Position numbers and translations under genes: made by a program | Assembly (NCBI RefSeq): GCF_001436315.1 | Contig: NZ_AYZA01000016.1 | Span: forward strand, 1 to 64,000 | DNA from: Ligilactobacillus aviarius subsp. aviarius DSM 20655 | GTDB lineage: Bacteria > Bacillota > Bacilli > Lactobacillales > Lactobacillaceae | Reading direction: 5' to 3' | Length of the DNA: 64,000 nucleotides | Part shown: piece after piece, positions 53,952 to 63,650 of the stretch | Numbering within the stretch: position 1 is the stretch's first letter | Layout of the letters: each line of letters starts with the position of its first letter | The notes under the pieces: generated by a model | Told to the model about the DNA's origin: nothing | The model's input: the letters and a program-made list of their open reading frames with translations, nothing else | The model's database searches: none

Positions 53952-56175
53952 GATTTGCTTGCTCCTCTCTTCTAAAATTCTTCCGGATAAAGAGGTAGAC
54001 GATGACCGCAATCAAAATCAAGGTTAGACTTCCAATGATCATATAGGTCATAAACGCTGGGTTAGATTTGATCCGTTTATAAATTGATGGTCCATGTTGG
54101 TTATTGACCTTTTTCTTGAAGCGGTACATGAACTGCTGACCATTTTGATCGATCACCGCGGCATCGCCCTTTAAGGTTCCCGCATGCGCCTGGGTATCAA
54201 TTTGGGTCGAAGCCAACTCAACATCTTTCGGCGTTGCTCCTGAAACGACTAACGCTGCTTTATCCTTATTTTCAGGATTAAACAGCAATTGAACGACCCC
54301 AATTTGCTTTCCGTAATCCGATTCAATGCTCATTTTTTCGTTTGAAACAAAACGGTTAAAGTGTTTATTAAACTTGAAGAATAACTTTGAGTTCCATTTT
54401 CGGATCAACGATGTATCTTTCGGCGTTCCCAAAACAATTACGTTATGGTTTGCCAGTTCGCTATCGGCCATTTCACCTGAATGGAATGTAATATTCCCCA
54501 CGTTTGTTTCTGCATAACATCCAATCAAATTAAAAATGTTTGATAGTGCTTGATAGTAATCTTGGTTCATTTTACGCGGTAATTGAACGGCAATGTTATT
54601 GAACGTGGAATCCTTAATGAAACATGACGGGTAATTATTAAACAGCAAATCCGTCTTATCAGTTGAGTTAATGTAGGCATTTGAATCATTCTCAATGTAT
54701 GCCCACGGCGTTTGACCATTAACGTGGTCATCTTTCATATTCAAATCAAATGCGACCCGAACGGTGCATGCGCTACTTAAATTCGTGTTATTTGGAATGT
54801 TGACTTTCAAATGATCCCCGTTGGCCTTCGCTGCCGTCAACCGTTTGCTTCCAATTGGTTTGCCGTTCACATACACCGTTATCAATGACGTTTTAAAATC
54901 AATGTTATCGGCATACTTAAAGTTCAAATTGATGTAACTGCCCTTCGAATTATTTTGGTGGTGCGGCAAGTTAATGAAAAAGACCTGTTCCTGATGACCG
55001 CTTCCCGTTAATTTCGTTCCATCCGTTGCAAGCGGATAATCGCCATTATTTTGCATTTGCGAACTGAACACTTCCGTATCAGTATCGATCATCTTCGAAT
55101 CGGCAGTCGTTTGCTTCATCAACTCTTCATTTGAAATGTATTTTCCGGCTTGGATCAAACTTGAAGCATTTTTAGCCGTCACAACCAGCACTTTCTTATC
55201 TTTGCCATTGACGAATTTCAACACCGCCTTCCCGTTTTGTAAATCGCCTGCGTTGACTGCTTTGCGGTATTCCTGCGGCAATTGGTCATATTTAGCGATC
55301 ACGATTTGGTACGGTTGATCATTCATTGATGAATCTGCCAAACTGCTGATATTGACCTTTGCATCATTCGTTGTTAAAACCCGGCTGATTCCCGTTAAGG
55401 CATAGGTTGCAGCTGCAAGTTCATCATTTGATGCTTTAGCCGGAACCAAAATAACACTTTGGTGATTTGAAACCGTATCGTTACCGGTAAAATGGTTATA
55501 AAACGCACTAATTTGATTATCTGGCTGCTTGACGTCATACGAAAAATTAACGTTGCTGCCGTTATAGATCGTTAACCAGTTAGCCGGCGTTGATTCCGGA
55601 TCACCGCTTTGGTTTTGATCAATGATTTGCCCCTGAATCGTTAACACATTTGAACTTTGAAGTAAATTTAACGGCAAGTCAATGCTGATCGTTTGCTGAC
55701 CATCATTATTGCTTGGCTTAAATGAATAAAACTTAACCCCATTAAGCGATACCGTAATGTTCGATGTTTGATCATCACGTAATTGCGTTGTTGCATACGT
55801 TAAGTTAAACGTTGCTTTCTTTACATCCCAATAATCAATTTTATTAAAGTAGGTCGTTGACCGGACACTCTTCCCGCTTAACGTTGTATTGGTATTCTGA
55901 AACTGTTGGGTATATGTTTGACTTCCCTGACCATTTCCCTGATTGAAAGAATGCTGATCGCTTGCCTGTGAACTTGAATTTGACGAAGCGGCGTTTGCGC
56001 TTTGAGCCGGCTGATTATTGATTTTATTTTGAGGCTGGGCATCTTTGACCTGCGCCGGTTCGATCTGCTGATTAACTAAGCCCTGCTGATTTGATGCCGG
56101 TGCAGCCGCCGCGATTGCCGGAGTCATTAAGATTAAACCTGATGCAACGACTGCTGCGCGAATTATTTTTTTCAT
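53944..56175 (-). CDS. BcsB-like exopolysaccharide synthase subunit
   Basis: 743 residues. Signal peptide (cleavage near AIAAA-AP), Gln/Asn/Ser-rich spacer to about 105, then two BcsB-type carbohydrate-binding/flavodoxin-like units (SVRSTTYFNKIDYW near 103, DQTSNITVSLNGV near 139, LVPAKASNDELAAATYAL near 243, and the second set from about 385), and one C-terminal membrane anchor before RKNFRREEQANHE. BcsB-family proteins stand on the outer face of the membrane and guide the growing polymer leaving the BcsA-type synthase. It starts 14 bases after the GT2 gene with a strong AAGGAGG and overlaps the degenerate GGDEF gene, so all three are one translational block. Confidence 0.88.
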   Translation of the reverse strand: MKKIIRAAVVASGLILMTPAIAAAAPASNQQGLVNQQIEPAQVKDAQPQNKINNQPAQSANAASSNSSSQASDQHSFNQGNGQGSQTYTQQFQNTNTTLSGKSVRSTTYFNKIDYWDVKKATFNLTYATTQLRDDQTSNITVSLNGVKFYSFKPSNNDGQQTISIDLPLNLLQSSNVLTIQGQIIDQNQSGDPESTPANWLTIYNGSNVNFSYDVKQPDNQISAFYNHFTGNDTVSNHQSVILVPAKASNDELAAATYALTGISRVLTTNDAKVNISSLADSSMNDQPYQIVIAKYDQLPQEYRKAVNAGDLQNGKAVLKFVNGKDKKVLVVTAKNASSLIQAGKYISNEELMKQTTADSKMIDTDTEVFSSQMQNNGDYPLATDGTKLTGSGHQEQVFFINLPHHQNNSKGSYINLNFKYADNIDFKTSLITVYVNGKPIGSKRLTAAKANGDHLKVNIPNNTNLSSACTVRVAFDLNMKDDHVNGQTPWAYIENDSNAYINSTDKTDLLFNNYPSCFIKDSTFNNIAVQLPRKMNQDYYQALSNIFNLIGCYAETNVGNITFHSGEMADSELANHNVIVLGTPKDTSLIRKWNSKLFFKFNKHFNRFVSNEKMSIESDYGKQIGVVQLLFNPENKDKAALVVSGATPKDVELASTQIDTQAHAGTLKGDAAVIDQNGQQFMYRFKKKVNNQHGPSIYKRIKSNPAFMTYMIIGSLTLILIAVIVYLFIRKNFRREEQANHE

Positions 56176-56189
56176 TATGATTGGCCTCC

Positions 56190-57455
56190 TTATTTATATC
56201 GTTTGGTTTTATACCATTTCGTTGCCGATTCGAGGTGAAAGACGTTTTCCTTGATGTATAAGTACATTCCCTGCAATGCAACGATCAGCCACATCTGCGT
56301 ATAAATCACATACATCAGTAAAATCACCAAAATGTTCGACCATTTCATTTCGCCCTTCTCCGTCGTGATCGAAACAAAAACACTGACGACGTATAGGATG
56401 ATTGCGAGTAACCACAACGTATTACTGAATCCCGGGACCGTCACCTTCGCGTATCCTGAAACCGACATGATAAACGTCACGTCGGACATGATCAACGCCG
56501 TTAACAGCAAAAAATACGTTGATAAGAAGTACAAAATATCGAAGCGAATCCGTTTAGCTTTCGGATCAAACAACAACTTAACGTTTTTGACGATCACGTA
56601 AATATTTCCTTTGACCCAGCGTGTCCGTTGATGGAACCATACGTCAACGGTCTGCGGTTCCTGTTCCCAGGTAACCGCTGCTGGTTGAAACTTGATCCGG
56701 TAGCCCATTTTATAGATTCGGAAACTGATTTCGGTATCTTCTGCTAGAGCCTTTTCATCCCAGCCGCCAATTTCTTCAATGATTTTCCGCCGAATTACAA
56801 AATTCGTTCCCGGGATCGTACATAACTTGAACATCTGACTGCGACCAGCCTGGGCCATCCATTGGAATGACAAGGTTTCAACGTTGATAAACCGGGTAAG
56901 CAGATTAACGTCCTTATTCCGCGTCCGAAATTTGCCAATTACCGCCCCGTATTCATCGTTTTGTTCCAATTCCGCAACTAAGTACCGCAACGCATTCGGT
57001 TCGGGGGTGTTATCCGCATCGTAAATTGCAATGACGTCCCCAATTGCCGACTTGAACCCAATGTTTAGCGCGTTTGACTTTCCTTTCCCCCCAGTAACAC
57101 TGTCCGTGTTGATCACCTTAAAATTGCGAGTCGGATTTTCTTTCTGCAGATTGGCGAGCAGTTCCGCACTGTTATCATCGCTATTATCATTGATCACGAT
57201 AATTTCATACCGGTCATGCGGATAATTGAAATTCAACAGCGCCTGAACGGTCTTAACGATTACGATCCCCTCATTGTGAGCCGGAACCATGATCGTCACA
57301 AACGGTGCGTGCTGATCATCAAGTTGCGGCAACGGTGTTTTGGCCCATTTTAAATAATAAATGTAGCCAAATGTTACTAAGGCAATTGACACTAACAACA
57401 ACGTCCAAATAATGGTCGTCGAAAAAATTACCATTCCGTTCCAAACATTTGTCAT
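56190..57455 (-). CDS. Processive GT2 exopolysaccharide synthase (BcsA/PssC-like)
   Basis: 421 residues: one or two N-terminal membrane segments, a GT2 domain about 50-290, and three to four C-terminal segments. Motifs: VINDNSDD near 87, DAD at 146-148, the acceptor-binding ED pair at 239-240 (LAEDTE) and QRTRW at 276-280, all the marks of processive beta-glycan synthases such as cellulose, poly-GlcNAc and Listeria Pss enzymes. No PilZ domain follows, so cyclic di-GMP cannot control it in the BcsA manner. It overlaps the upstream gene by ATGA. The sugar polymerised is not readable; the Pss gene order suggests a beta-linked ManNAc-type polymer, an inference. Confidence 0.92.
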   Translation of the reverse strand: MTNVWNGMVIFSTTIIWTLLLVSIALVTFGYIYYLKWAKTPLPQLDDQHAPFVTIMVPAHNEGIVIVKTVQALLNFNYPHDRYEIIVINDNSDDNSAELLANLQKENPTRNFKVINTDSVTGGKGKSNALNIGFKSAIGDVIAIYDADNTPEPNALRYLVAELEQNDEYGAVIGKFRTRNKDVNLLTRFINVETLSFQWMAQAGRSQMFKLCTIPGTNFVIRRKIIEEIGGWDEKALAEDTEISFRIYKMGYRIKFQPAAVTWEQEPQTVDVWFHQRTRWVKGNIYVIVKNVKLLFDPKAKRIRFDILYFLSTYFLLLTALIMSDVTFIMSVSGYAKVTVPGFSNTLWLLAIILYVVSVFVSITTEKGEMKWSNILVILLMYVIYTQMWLIVALQGMYLYIKENVFHLESATKWYKTKRYK

Positions 57456-59092
57456 TTCTTCTTCGCTCCTTTCGTTCGTTTTAAATTTCGATTCTTAAAC
57501 ATTCGCAGGTATAATTTCCGGCCAATTGCAAGCATCCCAAACAAGACGATCAAGGTGACCACGATGATCACGATCAAAACATTACTGATCTTGTCAACGA
57601 TTCCCTTCGTCGTTAAGTGACCCGTTTGATCTCGGTTCTGCCGAATTCCGGCAGTCTGTTGTTTGATTTGATGAAAATCAATTTCGGAAACCGGCGTTCC
57701 GTTTAACGAAATCACGCCGTCTTTCCCCCGCAAATTCTGCGTTTGCGTTGAAATTCCGGTATTAAACTGATACAAATACTGGCTCATCGGTGCAAACGGC
57801 AACGCCTTGATTTCGCGGTTGATTTTCTCAGCCTTAGCCTTTGAATTTGGAAAATGATAATCAACCGTGACCGGCATTGGAAAGGTAAAATCGGTATACC
57901 GGCCGTTGATATTCCACTTAATGTTTTTAAGTGCACTGTGCGGAATCGCAAAGAACATCGTTTGATAGGCCTTAGCGGTTGAAGTTTGGGTATGATAATC
58001 CTGATTATTTACCTGGTTATACAAAAGTGTTGCATCCCCAAAATTCAACGCATTCAACTGATAATACTTATCAAAATTCCAATATGTCGGCGCACTGATT
58101 CCTAATGGAAAAATCTTATTTTCAATCAGGGTACTGATTTCCTGAGTCAACATGTTCATCAACGTATCATCATTGCTGCTATCGACCCCATTTAGTGCCG
58201 GAACGTTCAAGTAAACGACTGCCCGATTATTCCGGGTCATTTCCCGCAGAAACTTCAAATAGTTCTTAAATGTTTTCGTATCCGTATTCTGAGTCGTTGA
58301 AGTTGTCGTGATGATCATATTTCCTTCAAACGAATCTAAATTTTTAATAAATTCTTTCGTGGCCGTAAACGAACTTAACGGCGTAAAATCCCGCACATCA
58401 ACATACGGCACGTAACTCCCGTGAACTCCGAGCCACTGGGCAATCAATTGAATCGATGACAGCAACGTTGCTCCTTGACTGCTGAAAAACGGCAAGTATG
58501 CATTTTGTCCATTAATGATTCCAAATGGATAGGTTTGGTTTGTCCCATTCGCTGCAACCAACTGGGATAATGCCTGCTCATTTCCAGTTACCTGATCCAA
58601 TAATTGAATTTGGCGTTGAAAATCAACTTGCTGTTCATAGCGGTTATTCTGCCCTTTTAAAATAAATGACTGTTGGTTGATTTCTTGCCAATTTCCCGGG
58701 AAATTTTGTTTCTCATCAGCCGTCATTAGCGGACCAATGTGCAGTTTCTTCCCGTTAAATTGCTGGCGGTCACGGTCAAACGCCGGATTATCAAACTTCA
58801 TTCCCGGCCAGTTGATCATCGTGATCACGGCTTGATAATGTCCCTTTGAAATCATTTCAGCATGGTAATCACTCATTGACATCATCGTGACCTGCTGCCC
58901 CATGCTCATCAACATCCGACTTAACGTTTGAACATCTTCTTGCCGGTGATTGCGTTCATTTAAACTGTCGTAAACCACCAGGACCTTGGATGGATTTTGA
59001 ATCGTCGTTGCTGCCTGGACTGATGGTGAATGCCAATTGAATGAAATCAACCCAACGAGGATTACAAATAAGGTTAAAAGTTTATTCTTCAT
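57452..59092 (-). CDS. Secreted/anchored exopolysaccharide operon protein (PssB-like position)
   Basis: 546 residues if it starts at ATG 59092 (MKNKLLTLFVIL, a good signal peptide); ATG 59104 and GTG 59116 are alternatives, all overlapping the upstream gene. GGGAGAGG lies close. Signal peptide to about VQA-AT, a large outer domain, and one C-terminal membrane segment with a basic tail (RKLYLRMFKNRNLKR). VLVVYDSLNERNHRQEDVQTLSRML and AVITMINWPGMKFDN suggest a Rossmann-like outer domain related to DUF2194/DUF2334 sugar-processing proteins, without a complete deacetylase metal motif that I can see. It probably modifies or exports the polymer made by the GT2 synthase. Confidence 0.7.
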   Translation of the reverse strand: MKNKLLTLFVILVGLISFNWHSPSVQAATTIQNPSKVLVVYDSLNERNHRQEDVQTLSRMLMSMGQQVTMMSMSDYHAEMISKGHYQAVITMINWPGMKFDNPAFDRDRQQFNGKKLHIGPLMTADEKQNFPGNWQEINQQSFILKGQNNRYEQQVDFQRQIQLLDQVTGNEQALSQLVAANGTNQTYPFGIINGQNAYLPFFSSQGATLLSSIQLIAQWLGVHGSYVPYVDVRDFTPLSSFTATKEFIKNLDSFEGNMIITTTSTTQNTDTKTFKNYLKFLREMTRNNRAVVYLNVPALNGVDSSNDDTLMNMLTQEISTLIENKIFPLGISAPTYWNFDKYYQLNALNFGDATLLYNQVNNQDYHTQTSTAKAYQTMFFAIPHSALKNIKWNINGRYTDFTFPMPVTVDYHFPNSKAKAEKINREIKALPFAPMSQYLYQFNTGISTQTQNLRGKDGVISLNGTPVSEIDFHQIKQQTAGIRQNRDQTGHLTTKGIVDKISNVLIVIIVVTLIVLFGMLAIGRKLYLRMFKNRNLKRTKGAKKK

Positions 59093-60605
59093 TTGCGTCA
59101 CCATCCTCTCCCGCACGCGTCAGCAAAACTGTATCGCGTGTGATCCAAATATCGTGCTGCAAGGAATCTGAAATAATGATCAGTACCAGTAAATCAAGCA
59201 AAGTTGAAGACATGGTCAACTGCCGAATAATATTTGTCTGTCCTGAAATAATGATTGGTGAAATGAATGCGAGAAACATCATCAGCAACAAGCCGCAATT
59301 CATCCACAGCCTTGCTGCATAAAGTTTCGAGCCCATTTCCAAACCGCGGACACACGAAACGATGTAAACCGAAATTACTAAAATTGCAAAAATAAAATAG
59401 AAACCGAATTTTTTAGGGAGAATAAAGCCCTTCGCGATCGTTGCCCATTGGAAAAAGGTTTTATCTTCATCTCCCTGCTTGACCGCGCCTTTTTCATAAA
59501 CCCCGACTTTCGTTCGCGCAACGTTTTTATTTTCCAATCCAGTCTGCAAAAGTTTCGATAACATACTTGGGTGCGTTCCGTAATACCATACCAATTTGGC
59601 ATAATTAATTTCATCAATAAATCCTTTTTGAATGGTTGCCGAATCCGACCGCGCAATTGCATACGGCGCATCATACGACGTTCCCCGTAAAATTTCGTTT
59701 TGCGGACGAATATTGATCTCTGCAAGGCTCTTCCCCGGATTCTTCGTTGACGGCATCGCGCCGAGCGTCATACTTTGATAAACGTTCTGATTATGGTTGG
59801 AATTGGAATATAAACTCCCGATAAAAATGCTCATCGGAATCAAAGCAATCACCAGGATAATCGCTGATAATTTCCATTGGCGGCCGCGAATAAAGATAAT
59901 TCCGCCGATTAACGAAATGCATAACGCTGAAACTAAAAAGGCGACTTGACGCGAAACGAATAGAAACAGAAACGCAATTAAGACCTGGCCGCTGTAATAT
60001 TTCAAAATTTTCCGGGTCGTTGTCTGCTGGAATGCTAATAACCCGCACCCGACAAATGCAATCATCATGATAAAATCAAGCGGTTCAATGTAAAACGAAT
60101 TGAAATAAACCGTATAAGTCGTATCACCAAGGAAAAACACGCCCAGTAAAACGATCAAATACGCCTTTTTACCGGTCAACCGGTGAGTCAATCCTTTGAA
60201 TAACAACCGGCATGCAAGCAGAAAAAGGACCGTATAGATTGCACCTAAAAACCGGACATCAAAAATTTTTGTACTGTAAAAAATTTTATTCAGCAAAATT
60301 GCCGCTTGAATAAGAACATTCTGTAATGAAAGATATAAATGCGCATCCGGATTATAGTATTGTAAAATCGGAAACTGCGGCACAAAGTACTTATAGTAAT
60401 TCGAATCACCCGTAAATTCCCGCAACCCGTTTGCATGCAGAATCAGGTTATAAGTTCCATCATCAACCAGTCCGCTCACCGGAGGAACAAATAATAAAAA
60501 GATCGTAATCAATGCCAGTAACAAAATTCCCAACCGCACCGGGGGAAGCCACCGTTCGACCGGCTCAGCCCACGCATGCAATTTTTGTCTGATTTTGGTC
60601 AACAT
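59082..60605 (-). CDS. Polytopic membrane protein of exopolysaccharide operon (PssA-like position)
   Basis: 507 residues with about 11 membrane segments and one large outer loop (about 265-365). SGLVDDGTYNLILHANGL after the first segment puts two Asp in the first outer loop, like GT-C glycosyltransferases. Its place as second gene of the operon, before the PssB-like gene, matches the order in Listeria. It could add a branch sugar to the polymer (Pss polymer is galactose-decorated) but this is inference. GGGAAG is the only, weak, ribosome binding site before ATG 60605, and it follows the GH8 gene by 26 bases. Confidence 0.75.
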   Translation of the reverse strand: MLTKIRQKLHAWAEPVERWLPPVRLGILLLALITIFLLFVPPVSGLVDDGTYNLILHANGLREFTGDSNYYKYFVPQFPILQYYNPDAHLYLSLQNVLIQAAILLNKIFYSTKIFDVRFLGAIYTVLFLLACRLLFKGLTHRLTGKKAYLIVLLGVFFLGDTTYTVYFNSFYIEPLDFIMMIAFVGCGLLAFQQTTTRKILKYYSGQVLIAFLFLFVSRQVAFLVSALCISLIGGIIFIRGRQWKLSAIILVIALIPMSIFIGSLYSNSNHNQNVYQSMTLGAMPSTKNPGKSLAEINIRPQNEILRGTSYDAPYAIARSDSATIQKGFIDEINYAKLVWYYGTHPSMLSKLLQTGLENKNVARTKVGVYEKGAVKQGDEDKTFFQWATIAKGFILPKKFGFYFIFAILVISVYIVSCVRGLEMGSKLYAARLWMNCGLLLMMFLAFISPIIISGQTNIIRQLTMSSTLLDLLVLIIISDSLQHDIWITRDTVLLTRAGEDGDANEE

Positions 60606-60631
60606 CTTCCCACACTTTCTGAAATAAGGTT

Positions 60632-61828
60632 CTAATAATCATATGCAAGCAACGCCATCAAATTGTTGTACGAATAAACTTGCAGCGTATTTGGATCACC
60701 GATTCCGCCGTAAATTGGGCTTGAAGGGTCCGTTATCTGGAAGTTTTGGACGATTTGAATTGCTTGCTGGTAAAGTTTCTGGTCGCCAATCTCTTTTCCA
60801 ATCATTGCTGCAATTGCATAACTTGCCGCTGATTGACTTTTATCGGCCGGCGTGCCATCAAGGTTATACGAGTTATACAAAGTTCCCGTCGTAACGGCAT
60901 TTTTCACAAATTGAATACTTTGTGATTTTTCCTGACCAATTTCTGATAAGTACAAAATTGACAACAACGATTCAATAATGTTGATTTGCTTACTATCCTC
61001 GTATTTTCCGGTGTCATAGTTATACCGGGTGTGATAAAGCGGGAACGAATTTGAAATATACCCATTTTTTAAAATGTGGTACTCAAATTCAAGGTCTTTC
61101 GGCGATAATCCCGCGACCTTGTAAATGTATCCCATATCCTTAATATCCAAGTAATATAGTGAAATTTGGTGGGCCGGCTTTTTCGTCTTGACGTCATAAA
61201 AGTCGACCAGCATCCCATTTTGAATTGATTGTTTCTTGAACGTTGAAACCAAACTCTTAATTTCTTTTTGATATTTTGGATCCTTGAATCGTTGTTCAGC
61301 TTCGATCAACGCACTGATGATCCGCATATCATCAATTGAAGCGTTTACGTCCGACCGCTTGCCATCCGCATTGATGCGGTATGTAAACTGGCCATCCGCA
61401 AAGAATTTCTTTTTCGTTTCTTTGTAAAACGCATCAAATTGTTTCTGCGTTCCCGTTAACGCTAAATTTCGCAGCCACAATCCGGCTGATTCGCTCAACT
61501 GATCATGTCCGGTTGCAAGTTCAGTTTTATTTTGATCCTTATGTGCCTTATAGTTGGTTACAAAGCCGCCGTTAGCCAGCATATTTTCCTTTAAAAATGA
61601 TTCGAGTTTATTTCGTGAATTTTTTTCAGAATCTGACAATGATTCCGGTGATAATTTGAAAGTGGCCGCATCCGTCGTATAAACTTTCCGAACCGGAGCA
61701 CTAACTTTTGTAACATTGTGTTTAACATGAATTGTTTCTTGATTCCGGCCCTTGAAAATGTATACGCCAAATAGCCCGATGACGATTACGATCCCGGTAA
61801 TCAAGAAAAATTTGATTGGTTTTTTCAT
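60632..61828 (-). CDS. Membrane-anchored GH8-family glycoside hydrolase (PssZ-like)
   Basis: 398 residues from ATG 61828; a GTG at 61840 is possible. One N-terminal membrane segment with short cytoplasmic tail, then a GH8-type alpha6/alpha6 domain: LSESAGLWL with the acid Glu113, and VNASIDDMRI with Asp166/167 in the base position. GH8 enzymes cut beta-1,4 glucan, chitosan or, for Listeria PssZ, the Pss exopolysaccharide. As first gene of the six-gene operon it would trim or release the same polymer. Some family-typical residues are changed, so activity is likely but not certain. Weak ribosome binding site. Confidence 0.82.
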   Translation of the reverse strand: MKKPIKFFLITGIVIVIGLFGVYIFKGRNQETIHVKHNVTKVSAPVRKVYTTDAATFKLSPESLSDSEKNSRNKLESFLKENMLANGGFVTNYKAHKDQNKTELATGHDQLSESAGLWLRNLALTGTQKQFDAFYKETKKKFFADGQFTYRINADGKRSDVNASIDDMRIISALIEAEQRFKDPKYQKEIKSLVSTFKKQSIQNGMLVDFYDVKTKKPAHQISLYYLDIKDMGYIYKVAGLSPKDLEFEYHILKNGYISNSFPLYHTRYNYDTGKYEDSKQINIIESLLSILYLSEIGQEKSQSIQFVKNAVTTGTLYNSYNLDGTPADKSQSAASYAIAAMIGKEIGDQKLYQQAIQIVQNFQITDPSSPIYGGIGDPNTLQVYSYNNLMALLAYDY

Positions 61829-62010
61829 AGTTATTCTCACTCACTAATTATAAATTCCCTACTGTACGAATTTTCACTTAACCCTATTCTTAAGATACCA
61901 AATTATCTATTATTTATCTAGATTGGAACCATAATTTTTACCTAAATCTAATTTCAAACAGGTTATATTAAATTCAGGTTGCTTTCCATTAAAATTTAAT
62001 GAATGAGTAA

Positions 62011-62043
62011 TAAAAAAGCCGCGGCAATTTGCCTCGACTTCTT
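62011..62043 (-). terminator. Terminator of the ClC gene
   Basis: Minus-strand AGTCGAGGCA pairs with GCCGCGGCT (one wobble, one mismatch), then six T. It lies 30 bases after the stop at 62072. Confidence 0.8.
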
Positions 62044-62071
62044 TGATATATTTTCATAATCGAATTCTAAA

Positions 62072-63454
62072 TCAACTTCTCAACCCCGTCAATTCCGCAC
62101 TCTTCCGCGGATTGTCCAACGAACTCATCATTTCATCCTTCAATGCAGCGTAAATTGGACGGCCGCCCAGCCAATCGTTGATCACGTATGCAATCAACGT
62201 TACAACCAACAACGGCATCATGTGTTTAATGCTGCCGACCATTTCCGAAATCAAAACAACGGCCGTAAATGGCGCTTTTTCAATCGCCCCAAAGTAAGCA
62301 GCCATCGCATAAATTACGATGTTCAAGAAGTAACCCTTTGCCAATAATCCGGCATGGATCATGATACTTGCATAAAGGGCTCCGCTCGTTGCTCCCAAAA
62401 CTAAAATCGGCATGAAAATTCCACCCGGCGTTGATGCCCCGTATGAAATCATCGAAAAGACAAACCGAATAAGCAACAACAGAGCCACAAAGCCGATTGC
62501 CGGTAAGTGATCACTTAAATAATTAATAAAGTGCGGACTGGTTAAATCTAAGATGAAATCGTGACTTCCACCTAAGATCTTAACGTAATACAGCCCAATC
62601 GGAATTACCAGGAGCAATGGAACAATACTATGCCATGCCTTTGGAATAATGGTCAATTTACCGTACCATTTTGGCAAACTCAAGATCACCCGTTGGTATA
62701 GGTTTCCAAATAATCCCAAAATAATTCCTAAAATAATCAATTGCCAGTAATCCTTAACGGGAACACTATAATCATAAATAAAGTGCAAACTTGGAGTTAA
62801 TCCAAAGAACAAGAGGGTTACTAAATCCGAAGCAACTGCCGCCGCCAACGCAGCCAACCAAACCGTTGCTGAGGCAAATCCCAAAGTGATTTCTTCAACC
62901 AAGAAAAGGGCTCCCGCTAATGGAGCGCTGAAAGCAGCTGATAACCCAGCGGCAATTCCGCATGCCAACATAATATTCCGGTCTTGTTTGTCCCCATGGA
63001 AAACTTCTTCCGAAAACCCTTGACCAATGCAGGCTCCCATTTGAATACATGGGCCTTCCCGTCCAAGAAACAGTCCTGGACAAATTGCCAGCAATCCACC
63101 AACAAACTTCCGCCATAGTGCGGCCCACCAATGCATCTCAAGTTGACCATCCATTACCGCTTCAATTTGCGGAACCCCTGATCCTTTAACGTAAAACAAC
63201 TGCGGCCGGATAATAAACCCAAGCACGATACACAAAATAATCGTCGCAATTACGTATAGGATAATCGTTTTTGGATGGGCTACCATATAGGGATAAATGA
63301 AATATAATCCCTTCATCGTCTTATCAATAATCAACCGGAAAATACTTACAACCACTCCGGTTACCAAGCCGACCAAAATTCCTTTAAAGACGTATAACAG
63401 GTTTCGGCTTGTAAACGGCTTATGCAAAATTTCCGTTACACTTAATTTGCCCAT
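62072..63454 (-). CDS. ClC-family chloride/proton exchanger
   Basis: 460 residues, about 10-11 membrane helices. Selectivity-filter motifs are present: GSGVP (91-95), GREGP with gating Glu133, and YGASTPGGIFMPIL near 330. The inner proton glutamate is also kept (ALFLVEEI, Glu187/Glu188), which marks exchangers rather than channels. There is no C-terminal CBS or TrkA domain, so it is the short bacterial form. It likely works in acid resistance. AAAAGGAATGG lies ahead of ATG 63454. It sits upstream of, but is not joined to, the exopolysaccharide operon. Confidence 0.94.
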   Translation of the reverse strand: MGKLSVTEILHKPFTSRNLLYVFKGILVGLVTGVVVSIFRLIIDKTMKGLYFIYPYMVAHPKTIILYVIATIILCIVLGFIIRPQLFYVKGSGVPQIEAVMDGQLEMHWWAALWRKFVGGLLAICPGLFLGREGPCIQMGACIGQGFSEEVFHGDKQDRNIMLACGIAAGLSAAFSAPLAGALFLVEEITLGFASATVWLAALAAAVASDLVTLLFFGLTPSLHFIYDYSVPVKDYWQLIILGIILGLFGNLYQRVILSLPKWYGKLTIIPKAWHSIVPLLLVIPIGLYYVKILGGSHDFILDLTSPHFINYLSDHLPAIGFVALLLLIRFVFSMISYGASTPGGIFMPILVLGATSGALYASIMIHAGLLAKGYFLNIVIYAMAAYFGAIEKAPFTAVVLISEMVGSIKHMMPLLVVTLIAYVINDWLGGRPIYAALKDEMMSSLDNPRKSAELTGLRS

Positions 63455-63577
63455 AACTAATCCATTCCTTTTCCTATAGCATCCATTTTCTATTCTAAAA
63501 GATATGACAAAATATTTGAAACATTTATCGCCAAATCGATATAACGATTTTTAATCGGTCATTACCGGTCAATAAAA

Positions 63578-63610
63578 AATAAGAATGCGGTTCAAAGCCA
63601 CATTCTTACA
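63578..63610 (-). terminator. Terminator of the partial gene at the right edge
   Basis: Minus-strand TAAGAATGTGG pairs with CCGCATTCTTA (one wobble), loop ctttgaa, followed by TTTTTT. Confidence 0.9.
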
Positions 63611-63650
63611 GGTATTTGATTTCTTTTTTCAGATAAATGATGGTTAATTT

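Noticed and set aside
56190-57455. Naming the GT2 gene bcsA (cellulose synthase)
   Set aside because: No PilZ domain, only 421 residues, and a neighbour order that fits pss-type operons better; the polymer cannot be read from sequence.
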